From Amylostereum areolatum (taxonomy: Eukaryota > Basidiomycota > Agaricomycetes > Russulales > Stereaceae), in NCBI GenBank assembly GCA_012932865.1, contig SAXG01000002.1, positions 1,426,001 through 1,490,000 on the forward strand: a stretch of DNA of 64,000 nt. The letters run 5' to 3'. The position numbers were made by a program, and so were the translations under genes. Below the pieces are notes generated by a model, which worked only from the letters and a program-made list of their open reading frames with translations, made no database searches and had not been told where the DNA came from. Positions 1 to 10,891 of the stretch are shown here, piece by piece. The stretch's first letter is position 1. Every line of letters begins with the position of its first letter.

Positions 1-70
1 CGGAAGCTACATGCGATGATGTCATTGACCGTGCGAAAAGGTGAGGTGGGTCAGCGACTCGAGGTACTAA

Positions 71-80
71 GTATATAAAA
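71..80 (+). promoter_or_regulatory. TATA box of the aldo/keto reductase gene
   Basis: The string GTATATAAAA lies about 50 bases upstream of the ATG at 130, a normal TATA-to-start distance for a short fungal leader. No other promoter element was identified. Confidence 0.6.
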
Positions 81-129
81 GCCTTTCTCAACGGAGAGCC
101 GCATTGAATCCCATCCTCCCATCAACGCC

Positions 130-1827
130 ATGGCTGAAACCACCTTCGAGCGCAAGATTCCATACGGCAGGTTTTCCCACGATCCAGTCAAATTGACATT
201 AATCGATCACACTGTCTACTAGTCCGCCTTGGAAACTCTGGGCTGAAGATTTCGAAGGTCATCTTGGGATGCATGTCCTATGGCAGTCCAGAATGGCGGA
301 AGTGGGTCTTGGGCGAGGAGGAAGGAATCGCGCAAATCAAATACGCGTACGTGGATTTTCTACTATAGTGTGTCCAAATCTTTGTCCTAATCGCTCCAAC
401 TGCAGGTATGAGCATGGCATCCAAACCTTCGACACGGCAAACGTAAGTCGCACCACTACCAAGTAGCACCTAAACTGACCGCAACTCTGATTATGAATGA
501 AGGTCTATTCGAACGGCGAGTCCGAAGTCATCCTTGGGAAGGCTATCAAGCAGCTCAATCTTCCCCGCGATGAGATTGTCGTGATGACCAAGGTATGTAG
601 TCTTCACCGGTAACGAAGGGTTTCTGGTGATACATTGTACCGTACTCAACAGCTGCGCGGAGTCGTCGGCAAAACCCTGTCGGAGAGATACAGAGATACG
701 ACAGTAGCCGACAACAACGGGTACATCAACCAGCACGGCTTGAGCAGGAAGCATATCTTCGAATCCGTCAAGCACAGCTTGGACCGACTCCAATTGGACT
801 ACATCGATTTGCTCCAATGTACATCTCTTTTCCTGGATTGGCTTCTACCATCGGCGCTGATCGCTTTGCGCGTTTAGGCCATCGTTTCGATCAGGAGACC
901 CCCATCGAAGAAACCGTCAGTGAATCCTGCATGAACCCATAAGAGTGTAGTCCTTGCTCACTTGGCAGGCTTTGGTATTTCATAGATGCAAGCTCTCCAT
1001 GATGTCGTCAAGGCAGGCTACGTGCGCTACATCGGCATGAGCTCCTGCTGGGCTTGGCAATGTACGTCCGTTTCCCTCATCGTTCATGCATCATGTTGTA
1101 TGCTGATTTTCTGCTCACACAGTCAGCGCTATGCAAAGTGGGTGTAATCTAGCTCTCGATCGAAACTGCCCTGACATGATACATGTGCAGACTACGCACT
1201 TAACAACAAGCTCACGCCTTTCATTTCGATGCAGAACCACTACAGTCTCATTTATCGCGAGGAAGAACGTGAGATGATGCCTACACTGAAGGTTGGTCTT
1301 TCTTCCAAGGTTTAACACCGGTCAATACCAACTCTCGCGTCCTGGCAGCATTTCGGCGTAGGATCGATCCCATGGTCTCCTTTGGCTCGTGGAGCGCTGA
1401 CCCACCCTCTGGGCGAGACCACGAAGCGTTCAGAAGTCGACATGTGCGTCGACGCGCATGCCCCGCCCACTCGTAACATGCTAATTTCAGCATTCGGTTA
1501 GCTGGCATGACACTTATCTCAAGGAGCCCTCCAACCAGGATATTGTCCGCCGCGTCGAGGAAGTGGCCAAGAAACACGGCGTGAAAATGGCCCAGGTCGC
1601 GCTCGCTTGGTGCATGACCAAGGACGTTGTCAGCGCGCCCATCGTAGGCACGACGTCAATCGAAAAGCTGAAGGAGTTGATTGGTATATATGCTCAGCTC
1701 GCCTCGTGGATCATATACCTTCTGACATGGGTGGATGTTAGATGCATTTGACGTCAAATTGACCGACGAAGACATCAAGTACCTCGAAGAGCCTTACAAG
1801 CCCATGAACATCATTGGACATGCCTAA
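130..1827 (+). CDS. Aldo/keto reductase (aryl-alcohol dehydrogenase-like)
   Basis: This is a cytosolic NADPH-dependent aldo/keto reductase that would reduce aldehydes or ketones on a TIM-barrel scaffold. The catalytic tetrad is visible: Asp in FDTAN, Tyr in VYSNG, Lys in VVMTK and His in CHRFD. The segment GMSSCWAW and the C-terminal cofactor-side segment APIVGTTSIEKLKEL fit the family. At least seven introns interrupt it. The first junction only keeps the family N-terminus (PYVRLGNSGLKIS) if the donor is GC (exon end 166, intron 167-222, GCAGGT...CTAG), so this is a predicted GC-AG intron. The ATG at 130 follows a TATA box. The protein ends in NIIGHA at the stop 1825-1827. Substrate cannot be told; relatives act on aryl alcohols or in secondary metabolism. 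Confidence 0.9.
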
Positions 1828-2684
1828 GCCAGCCCTTCGAACAGGACTGGATTATGCCACGCTCGTCACGGAAAGGCAATGGTCATAGCAGCCTCAGGAA
1901 GTTGGAGTACGAAAACGTGTATTTTAGCCTGTATCATCAGTCCATCCTGGACAAATCCATACACCTGACCTCGGAATATTTTTGCACCTAGCACGGATAG
2001 TGATAGTGTGATACAAACAACCAGCCCTTCTCTTATCGTCCTGCTTTGTACATCATAAGTCTGCAACAAATTTCCTTAGCGGGTGCGTGCCGACATCTTG
2101 CGTACTACTTGGACCGGGATCTTGAATATTCCCGTCAGGGTGTGAGTTCAAGGACGCGTGCCTGATGAAGTAATCAATGAAGCTATTGTCCTCCCGATCA
2201 ATCTCAGATTTCCGGGAACTGTGTCAAGCTTCCTCAGACTTCTTACCTTGAGCTATCCTATGGTAAGTACGTCTTTTGGCCTGTATCCGCTCAAGCGATG
2301 ATTCGTGGTGCTAATGATACTCCTCGTTGCTCTCACATGCAATGTAGTGACAGAACAGAGACGTATAAAGTACGACTCCCACTTCCTGTTGGTACTATAG
2401 TATGTATACCCAATTCCCTGTAGAGAGCATTAAGTGGTCAGGATGCGACGACAGAACAGGAGCTTAACATCACCTTCATTATCCAATCCAGAAGTCACCG
2501 CCATTCACAAGGTTCAAATGCCACATTGGCTTGTCGGTTGGCAGAATACCGAAGAAGTCGAGAATGGAGAGGCAATATTTCACATGGCCAGCACTTTCTT
2601 CCGGACAATGGTCAACTTAAACTGTGTAGATGCGGCTACGCAGACTGATATCAAAAAAGCCAAACACGTGTTTGACGTTATTAT
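1828..2684. other. Intergenic tract with one weak small ORF
   Basis: Between the reductase and the A1 gene only a plus-strand ORF of about 100 codons (ATG 2443, stop 2743-2745) stands out. Its translation is compositionally protein-like but matches nothing I recognise. It overlaps the 3' end of the convergent A1 gene. It may be a small gene, the last exon of one, or chance. Confidence 0.3.
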
Positions 2685-3593
2685 TTATATAATGAAGCTC
2701 TTACCCTCCCGACTTGGACCCAGAGCCAGTGCACTAAGCATATAACTTATATCAAGTGCATTGCGATCGAGTATGATAGACAGGGTTCGTGGTCCACGAA
2801 GGGATGTAGAGCATTGGTAGCGAAAGAAAACGTAGGAAGTCGAGGAAGCTATAGGGAGGCGTGCTGTGGACTTGTTACAAACAGAATGTAAAAGAAGGTT
2901 GAAAACACGTACTGCAGGGGTGGATTCCATGGACGTGACCGTGCGCGTTCGTAGTCGGTTCCAATACCAGTTCGGGGGATTCAGGTGCCACATGGGTTTG
3001 ACGTCTTCTGGTATGCGGAAGAACTCGCGAACGCCTTGATGCAACTCATCTGGAAGAATGCCAACATAGTTCGATCCTAAGGCCAGACCGTAATCGAACC
3101 TGCCCGTAGTTTTTGCGAACAGTGCGACACGAACGAAATCGTCGGGGATCTGTAGATAGCTTGAGATATCCTTGGTGAGTGAAGACGCCCTGAGCGTCTT
3201 GGAGGCGTCGGGAAGGGTCTCTTCCACCCAAGCCGTCTCATCAGGGTTGCCTTCGACGGGGACGCGTCGGCTTTTGCGCATCGACTTGACACTGTTGGGA
3301 AGGCGGGTTCGAATGACGTCCCACAGCTCATTCATTCCCAGAAAAAAGCCATAGTAGAGGATTGGGGGTTGGAGGTCAGGATATATCCCTGCCCACAGAT
3401 AATCCGGGATCGATTCAAGCGGCTGTTGGGAGCAGCAATGTTTATAGTCCTGAGAAGCAATCGTAAGCCGAGAAGATGAGAACAAAACAGAAATCCTCAC
3501 TGTGCGACCGGAATAGGTGGTTCCCTTCTCAGGATAAAACAACCTGACGGTGGCTGCCTTGGACTCTGACTTTATCGGAGAGAGATTCGACAT
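2685..3593 (-). CDS. Module protein A1 (unrecognised family, paralogue of A2)
   Basis: No known domain is recognised. The start ATG (3591-3593) opens MSNLSPIKSE. A 51 nt intron (3450-3500, GTGAGG...CTCAG) lies just before DYKHCCSQQPL. Block by block it matches the gene at 5693-6419: DYKHCCSQQPL vs DFKRCYSQQPL, YLWAGI vs YLWAKD, LALGSNYVGILP vs LSLGSNYTGLVP, and MWHLNPPNWYW vs MWYLDAIDWRW, with the intron at the same place. The C-terminal part after NWYW has no counterpart in A2 and may contain another intron, so the stop at 2685 is uncertain. It is divergent from B1 across 573 bp, with a TATAAAAG box upstream. Function is unknown. Confidence 0.7.
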   Translation of the reverse strand: MSNLSPIKSESKAATVRLFYPEKGTTYSGRTVRISVLFSSSRLTIASQDYKHCCSQQPLESIPDYLWAGIYPDLQPPILYYGFFLGMNELWDVIRTRLPNSVKSMRKSRRVPVEGNPDETAWVEETLPDASKTLRASSLTKDISSYLQIPDDFVRVALFAKTTGRFDYGLALGSNYVGILPDELHQGVREFFRIPEDVKPMWHLNPPNWYWNRLRTRTVTSMESTPAVRVFNLLLHSVCNKSTARLPIASSTSYVFFRYQCSTSLRGPRTLSIILDRNALDISYMLSALALGPSREGKSFII

Positions 3594-4166
3594 GACGGAG
3601 AATGAGAGCGAAATGTGATAAGGATACGGGGATGGGATGAGGAACAACGATGTCTGGGTGTGCGATGTCGATGATGGGCAACCGGGAGATATGTTGCGTT
3701 GGAAAGTTCCAATTTGGTTGTTATAAGTTTGCCTCTGCCAGCGGTCGGAGTACGAACTTTTATAGAACAACGGCCCGGCGAACGTCGGACCGGTCACCGT
3801 AGAGTCCCGTCCGGGCCTCTTTTCCCTCTACTTATCTTCACTTCTTAGATCTTATTACTCAGGCTCCCCAAGTCGCGACGATGATATCCTTTCGTCCAGT
3901 TACTGGGCCCGGCGTCCCTTTCCCTCCATCCTGGGTGAATAAGCTGGACTGGACGGGCTTATCTTTGATTCACCATTCAATGAACCAATGCGCCTCGATT
4001 AGTTGACGATTAGTATGATCTTCCACTGATCGCAATCCAAGGTGATATTAACTCTTGCCGCATTCTACACACAATAGCGTATTTAGGGGGACAATGGAAT
4101 CGGTCGAGCCGTTGGAATGTATAAGTATCTGGCTTCGACACTTACTGGCACCCAAATCCCCCTACC
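3594..4166. promoter_or_regulatory. Bidirectional promoter region between A1 and B1
   Basis: This 573 bp gap separates two head-to-head genes. TATAAAAG on the minus strand (3757-3764) faces A1. TGTATAAG on the plus strand (4119-4126) sits about 40 bases before the B1 ATG. The second A/B pair has a gap of almost the same length (577 bp). No shared operator could be picked out by eye. Confidence 0.5.
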
Positions 4167-5163
4167 ATGTCTCCGAAGCGGCGAAATGTGGGACGAAACC
4201 CCCGGAAACTAAAATCGAAGAAGACACAGACCAGTGCCTCAGGGTATTCGCGCATCTGGCCTGCCAACATTCCACTTCCCGAGGACGAGCAAATTTTTCA
4301 TCTCCGCCATTCTTTTTCCTTTGCGCATGGCCAAACAAGCGAAAGCTTCCTGTACGAATTCATGAACGAGTCCTTCCTCTACCCCGCCGAGTATTTCATG
4401 GACAAGTACGCTTGCTTGATTCACTGGACGCCTCAAGATCTCCTTCTTTATCGACGACTCGTTGAGCGTCAAGCATTGGACGACGCCCGGGCCATGCCTG
4501 CAGCTCTTCCGAGACAAACTCGGACGGCTATCGAAGTTCGAGCAAGAAACCCCGGTACGTATACTCTTATACTCACCATCCTAACTCCTCAGACGTGCTC
4601 AGTCGGATTCGATTTGACTCCCTTTCATAGAACTGTTTCTTGAAGATTTCACCCTTGATTCCGCGGATATCGTTCAACTAGAGTCACGCCGCATCACAGA
4701 CTTTCTCCTCGCTATCTCTTCCTTGGGTCCCAAAGACCTTCCCACTTCCCGGGCTCTTATATCGGTCATCGAAGGGAAGTCATTGCCCGAATGGGTGGAG
4801 GACTTGGGCGGCGACGAAGAACTAGAGGCAGCTAAAGGAGTTGCGGTACAGGCCTTACCCCAGCTTCTCGAACAAGCCCAGCATGCTTTCGAACATTACC
4901 CTTCGCAGGACGAGCTGTGGGGCATCATCGTGGTCGGTCGGTGCTGCCAATTCTACAAGTTCGAGAGGGCATGTGTCGAAAAACTCAAATTCCCGACGTT
5001 CAAGGCTTCCGACAGATTAACAACGGATGATGCAGAGAAGTATGCGACGTTGGTCGACGATACACACTTCATATTCGACCCGGTCCTCGATTGCTACACG
5101 GAGATGTTCATAAAAAGGATGGAAGACATGATGGCGTGGGCATCGAACACATTCCTGGGTTGA
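4167..5163 (+). CDS. Module protein B1, candidate PD-(D/E)XK nuclease-like
   Basis: The predicted product is 306 residues, with one 76 nt intron (4555-4630) joining ...RARNP to ELFLEDF. The N-terminus is very basic (MSPKRRNVGRNPRK). The C-terminal domain has RITDFLLAIS, then LISVIEGKS, then LPQLLEQAQHAFEHYP, then LWGIIVVGRCCQFYKF. This order of Asp, E-x-K on a hydrophobic strand, and a helix with Gln resembles the PD-(D/E)XK restriction-endonuclease-like core. That is a family-pattern inference, not a proven match. The last 60 residues (DCYTEMF...DMMAW) are shared with B2 at 6997-8252. The gene is divergent from A1. The protein could instead be a degenerate, non-catalytic member of that fold. 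Confidence 0.75.
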
Positions 5164-5692
5164 TGTCTCTACAAAGGCTTGGATGTTTATACATACTTAT
5201 ACAATATGCATGATGGTCTGATCACCAACACGTTTGACTCTGTCTTCCGGCTATGTCGGCAGCTAGCGGAAAACTAGGATGGGGCGCAACAATCGTGCAG
5301 TGCGTGGATGTGTGGGAGGTCAGTAGGAGAAGAAAGGTGGCGGCGAGGGTGTCTTGTTGCATATGAAGGTGTATGCCACTGGAGGACGGGGTGTTGGCGA
5401 ACTGCCAGTGTCAGACGACCGTGCTGTTTATCCGGGGCCACAGGAGTCCTCTTACTACACGCCGTCCTAGACAGATTCACACCAGTTAAGTAGACCAAAT
5501 TCAGTCCTCCAGCTTGGGAAGCGGAGCTCGCTTGAGCTCGGGAGAGCTAAAAGTGCGCTAGCGGCATTGAAACGGTAGGAATACATGAAAAACCGAACAT
5601 AGCGATAGCGGTGAGTTGTTCGATCTGGCTCTCTGTGGATAATTGTCAGGATACGAAGGCAAACGAAATAAAGATGGAACTGGCCGATATCA
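5164..5692. other. Intergenic between B1 and A2 (convergent 3' ends)
   Basis: About 530 bp between the B1 stop and the A2 stop. Short ORFs are present on both strands but none looks coding. No repeat or RNA gene was seen. Confidence 0.5.
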
Positions 5693-6419
5693 TCAACATT
5701 CCTTTGGAAGCCATCGCCAATCGATAGCATCCAAGTACCACATTCCCTTATCCGTCGCTGGAATTTGGAAGAGTTCGAGAATGGGAGGAACGAAGCGCGC
5801 TGGGACAAGGCCGGTGTAATTTGAGCCAAGAGAGAGACCCCAGACGGGCTCGCCGTTCTTGCGTAGGAATAGCTCGACTGCTATCATGTGTCGACATGCC
5901 TTCGGCAGACCAAAACGTTCGACGAGCGTGTCGGAGAGAACTTGGGACCTGAAGGTACTCACGGCGTGAGGAACAAGTCGCTCCTCCGCCTCCTCCGCCT
6001 CCTCGTCCTCATCCTCGTCGTCATCGTCCGACTGTTCTGCAGTTTCCTCCGTGTCGTCTTCGTCTTCATCCTCTCCATCCTCTTCGTCATCGCTCTCGCT
6101 ATACCCTGGACTGCCCCATACGATACACTTGTCAAAGTGCTTGCGAATGATGGCCAACGCTTTTTTCTCTCCAATATCATAACCGAAGTACAGTGTTGGC
6201 GGATCGAATTCGTGACAGTCCTTCGCCCACAGGTAAGAAGGCATGACAAAGAGTGGCTGTTGTGAGTAGCAGCGCTTGAAATCCTAGAAATGAATGTCGA
6301 TGAGCTTGAACAGTATGCCTGAGGAATGGAACCCGCACGTGGTTCGTGTAAAGCTGGCCGTTGGCAGGCGCAAAAAGTGCCTTCTTGGAGATATTCAAGG
6401 GGGTGTAGTCGCCTAGCAT
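5693..6419 (-). CDS. Module protein A2 (unrecognised family, paralogue of A1, acidic insert)
   Basis: The predicted product is 223 residues. It starts at ATG 6417-6419 (MLGDYTPLN) and has one 55 nt intron (6284-6338) at the same position as in A1, directly before DFKRCYSQQPL. It ends in DWRWLPKEC at 5693. It carries an Asp/Glu-rich tract of about 50 residues between the YLWAK block and the VELFLRK block, where A1 has a shorter, unrelated linker. Its reading frame is clean. It is divergent from B2 across 577 bp, the same layout as A1/B1. Function is unknown. The acidic tract could be a nucleic-acid mimic, an interaction surface or simply repeat expansion. Confidence 0.72.
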
Positions 6420-6996
6420 GGTGAGGGGGGACGAGCAGAGGGCGCGAATAACTTGCTGGATGGAAACCGGCGGTGATTTGTATGATATGTATCTGGGACT
6501 GAGTACTGATGAGGGAACAGAAGGAACGGAGCCATTGTCCAATGTATCATGCGGCCCGAAGGCCTCCGGAAAAGGCCGAAGATATCGATAAGCACTAGAG
6601 TGGCAGTGCCAGCGCTAGCTTTCTCTCAACGTCGATTGTAAGTATACTGTACAGTATACGCTAAGTACCTGGCGACCAAGTTGAGGCAAAGTCGAAGCAA
6701 ACTCATTGACCGGAGCCTGAAGGCCTGATTATCTTCTCATGTAGCCATCGCTTTCGAAATCATATGGATACTGACAAACTGGTAAACTTTCCCATTATCA
6801 TTTTCGCCTTTTGTCCACCTAATCAGGCGGCAGCGATTCCGAGAAACTATTGTCTAGATGTACGGCTTGGGGCCGATGCGCGAAGTATAATGGTTGACCC
6901 GTGGCTCAAAGGCATCTATAGATACGCCTGCCATTGCATTTGACTAACCAGCATCCCTCGGTCCTTCAAACTACCTCCACGCCGCCACGAATCACG
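6420..6996. promoter_or_regulatory. Bidirectional promoter region between A2 and B2
   Basis: This 577 bp head-to-head gap mirrors the A1/B1 gap in length and orientation. A perfect 17 nt palindrome-like stretch, GTATACTGTACAGTATAC (around 6640-6660), lies near its centre. CTATAGAT near 6913 might serve as a weak TATA for B2. Confidence 0.4.
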
Positions 6997-8252
6997 ATGG
7001 CCTCTCTTCCCCAGTCCCCGCTCGCAGAATTCGTCGAACGCGCTCAAGGACAATCCATTCCTGCTCCACGAACATGGGCACCACGGCTCTCGCTCGATGT
7101 CTCTCGTAGCGTTCGCAAAACCAGGCTAGCCTTTGCTCGCGCCGAAGAGTTGAACAGCGAACATCATGGTTATGAGGCCATCAACGAAGGATTCCGGGTT
7201 CCCGTCAAGCACTACTCCAGGAAGGGGCACCGCACAGTGCACCTGACACCTCAAGGCACCCTCGAGGTCAATGCAACGGTTACACGCTGCGACGTCGAAC
7301 TCGCCAAAGATCCCACATTTCCTCTCTCAACCGATTCCTCGCCTGTTCCTCCTATGACAATATCTACGCGTTCCAGGCGCCGTGCAGCGGAAGATTCTGT
7401 CCACTATACCACAACTTTCCGACGTCCCAGATATAGCAGGCGCAGATTTCTTCTATAACCCGAATATTAATGACACTGCAGAAGGTGTGTTTTGCAGTAT
7501 TTAACTTGTTCGTAACTTGCATTGACATGTTCCGCATCTTCTAGGAAATGTGAATCCCAACACCGGCCCAGTACCACCTTCCCTTTTCGCAGGACAAGTA
7601 CTATCCTCTGGATCAACTGCTGCTTCCCTCATCGCTTCATCTACCCCGTCCTCTCTCACGACACTCTCTACTTCTACGGCTGTCGTAAATTCTTCCATCT
7701 CCGCAGCATCATCTGCGGCAGCGAGCACAAGCTCTGCGGGATCAAGTATCCTTCAGAGTTGGAAGTCGTATCGCCTCACCGACTTTCTCCTCGCGGTATC
7801 CGGGTTCGATGCTGAGGGAAAGCCATCCCGCCGTGGTTTAGTGGCTGTCGTAGAGGCCAAGAAGATGCCGAAGTACGACCCGGAAGGAACCACCTCGAGA
7901 AAAGAGCTTTCTGTGGCGGCGGTCGAGGTAGAAAACACCCTCCCACAATTGGTTCAGCAGGCGCGATACGCGTTGAAGCAGTATCCCGACCAGGATACCA
8001 TCTGGGGGATTATCATCGTTGGTTCGCTGCTGTCAATTCTACAAATTCCATCGCGAGCAATTACCCGAATTCAAGCTCTCGGACAAATACGAACGCGTGT
8101 TTCGCCCTGCAGAGGGAAAGACGATTGGAGACTATGCGACATCGCATGGTAGGATACATCGCATGATCGAACCGAAGAAAGATCGCTATACGGACACTTT
8201 CATGAACCATTTTCATGATATGATGGAGTGGTCAGAAGTGTTGTTGAAGTGA
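6997..8252 (+). pseudogene. Module protein B2, PD-(D/E)XK-like paralogue of B1 with a one-base frameshift
   Basis: The start is ATG 6997 (MASLPQSPLAEF). At least two introns lie between 7270 and 7546; the first is unresolved, and the second ends at a CTTCTAG just before GNVNPNTG. A Ser/Ala/Thr-rich linker leads into the domain shared with B1: RLTDFLLAVSGFD, VAVVEAKKMP, LPQLVQQARYALKQYP and IWGIIIVG. The next conserved block, RCCQFYKFHREQLPEFKL, is in another frame because of one extra T at about 8024 (GGT-T-CGC), with no room for an intron. Downstream the homology resumes to the stop (MMEWSEVLLK). It is either a recently inactivated gene or a sequencing error. The E-x-K residues are intact. 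Confidence 0.7.
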
Positions 8253-8752
8253 ATGGAGAAATGCTGGCCCCAGAACAACAGTTGATGTGTTTTTTGGTGT
8301 GCTTTATGATTAATTGACTGTCGGATGCCGGATATGTACTTAAGTACATTACGTTTGCCTGTCATAGTGGCAAGGTGTTTTCTTATAGGCAATGATGCTT
8401 TCCTCAGTGAGCTGACCTACGGGAAAGCGCGGGCAAGTTCCCCAAGTCCTCCGGTCTCCGAGAAGCTAGTGCGTAGAAACGAGCTGAATCCACCGAATGC
8501 ATCGTGACTCCCGACGGAAGGCCGTCAACTTTCAAGCTTCAGGAGTAGGGAGGGGTGCCTTGCTCGTCAGTAGTGGCTAGTTGAAGTCGTTAGACCAAAC
8601 TGGTTACATGTCTAAGGGATGCCAGCAGCATCACGACTCCTTAAACATGCATAACGTGGACTAGCAAAAACACACCGACTTCTACGTGGTGCAAATTAGC
8701 TTCAAAATGTAACGTAAAAACAAGAGAAGTCGAGGGAACACTGCATAGTCTT
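8253..8752. other. Intergenic between B2 and the HOS3-like gene
   Basis: Convergent 3' flanks. No ORF, repeat or RNA that I can support. Confidence 0.5.
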
Positions 8753-10891
8753 CTACGTTCTCGTGGAAGGCGCTGGACCAATCTTCAGAATCACCCTGGG
8801 CAGTTTCTTCTGCGGCGCAATGGCGGGAGGCTCTTCGTCCGATAATTCGGACAGGGACGACTCCGTCTCTTCCGAGCCCGTGGACGTAGGTGCTCTAGCA
8901 TCCAAAGGTAGAGCCTGTACCGGTGCGTTGGAGTTGGGTGGGGGGCTCGCAGGCTTCCTCGCGCGCAAGGTACGCGTACTTGGGGGAACAAACGCGGTCC
9001 GGGTCGAACTCGCGACCGCCGGGTCCAGCTTCGCGAGGAGCGCGGTTGCGCGTTCTAGCCACGCAGGGGGATGGGCGTCCGAGGCAGAGAGGGACGTCTT
9101 TGGGCCTCGGCGTTTCTTCGCCAACTTCGCCAACTGCAAATAGGTCGGCAGGGGTACCATAGATGTAGGAGAAACAAACTCACCATGTCGACGATGTCGG
9201 GCGTCCACCATGATCCACGATCGAGTGGGCTGTCTGCACCGCCAACAAGGCCTGTGAGATGCGCCATTGATCCGCTGAGCAGAGCCTTGTCGCTGTACCC
9301 TCCCTCGAGTACGCTCACGACCCGACCACGAGCCCATTTGTCCGCGAAAGCGCATGCGTCCCGAGTGAACCGATGGAAGAAGGATGTTGGGACTTTGCGT
9401 GCATGACGGGACATGGAAGAGTATTCGTGCTCAGATGCATCGAAACCGCAGCTATGTATCAGAGGGGGTGGCTTCAGTTTGAGAGACGGGAAGTCAGGAA
9501 TCCCCAGTTCTACCTGATGAATACCATCGTATCATCCTCACCCTCGCCAGTGCTCCTCAGGAAGTATTCCGCTTTCTTCAATAATCGATTGTATGCGCCA
9601 TTGTAGAGCTTCTCCCAGAACTGTTCTTCAGATTCATATGGCTCAAGATGAACGTTCTCAATGTATTGTCCATGGGGTCCGTGGATCGATACCGAAGCTG
9701 CCTGTACGAGCTCCTGTCTCCCATCCTGAAAAATTAAGGGTAAGTTGATGATGATAATGGACGAGAGAGAAAGACACACTTCACAAGGATAGGAGAGGAC
9801 ATCGTGCACAGATCCATAGTAGATTTGCAAGCTCTTCTTATCACTGACTGGCGCGCCCGATTCCCTCTCAAGCTTCTCCCTGTAGGCGTCTTCGTTGATC
9901 TGCCAAGCGATCGACTGGGTACCGTTACCTGTAACTCGAGCGTGAGGATAGATTCGTTTCTCGTGACGAAATTAGCGCGCACCATGGTGTAGATCGATGT
10001 CGAAGATGACCACTCTGTTAACCCCATGTTTCAAGTGCGCTAAGAGTGGTTCATCAGACGGAGATATCTTGGAATAAAAGTCAACATACCGTGGGCCGCT
10101 GCGATAGCGACATTGTTCAGAAAGCAGAATCCGGACGGTGTATCTTCGCCACAGTGATGACCGGGCGGCCTGATCGCAACGAATGCATGTGGTGCTGGTG
10201 GAGGCTTAGAAGGACCCGCGGCGCCGACGACCGCGTCCACCGCCTCGCAGACTGTCCCAATTGCCCCTTGCATCGCATCCAACGACGTCGGGCTCACTGG
10301 AAATGCATGGGTTCAGCCAAGACTTCGCAGGATAGAAAGAGAGCACTTACGGTATAGATCGCCCTGCGACCACCCTTCTGGAATCTCTGATTGTCCGTCT
10401 GCCACTTTCTCCCCGCTCTCGCGAACAAGTCGACACAGTTTCTCCAGGTAAACGTCCCCGTCCACATCTCCATGGATGAATTTGACCGCTGGATCGTGAA
10501 TAAGGTCTACCTTGGCCGAGCTCCGAATGACGCGAAGAGGGGCTGCGCCTTCCAGTGGAATTTCCTCGGTAGTGTCGCTTTGTACGAGGTTCATACGCCC
10601 GATCGCGTCTGCGAGCGCGTCTGCATCCGCATCTGTCTCCTCCGTCTTGACTGCAGCTGAGTGCGCAGCAGCAGGATACACTTCCTCTAGACGGGCGATT
10701 GCTGCAGCAAGACCGATCTTGACTGCGCGCAAACGTTCGGGTCGTTCGACGATGGTAGAGGTATCCCTTGAACGGATGAATCGGTGTTGAAGGCACGCAT
10801 CTTGAAGGAAGACGGTTGTGAAAGCCATATGGTGGCTCTGAGGTTCTTCGTAGCTGGTCGATGCCACTGTGGACGAAGACGAAGACGCCAT
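8753..10891 (-). CDS. HOS3: Hos3-type (class II) histone deacetylase
   Basis: A zinc-dependent lysine deacetylase that would act on chromatin. Domain signatures run in order: VERPERLRAVKIGL near the N-terminus, AIRPPGHHCGEDTPSGFCFL (paired active-site His), VVIFDIDLHHGNGTQSIAW (zinc-binding Asp and His), CGFDASEHE, and VLEGGYS near the end of the fold. A basic and Ser/Pro-rich tail follows (about 150 residues, ending APSTRT). The insert after the substrate loop (VSIHGPHGQYIENVHLEPYE) and the CGFDASEHE form are Hos3-like rather than Rpd3- or Hda1-like. The gene has about six introns. It starts at ATG 10889-10891 and is divergent from WSS1. No key residue is missing. Confidence 0.9.
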
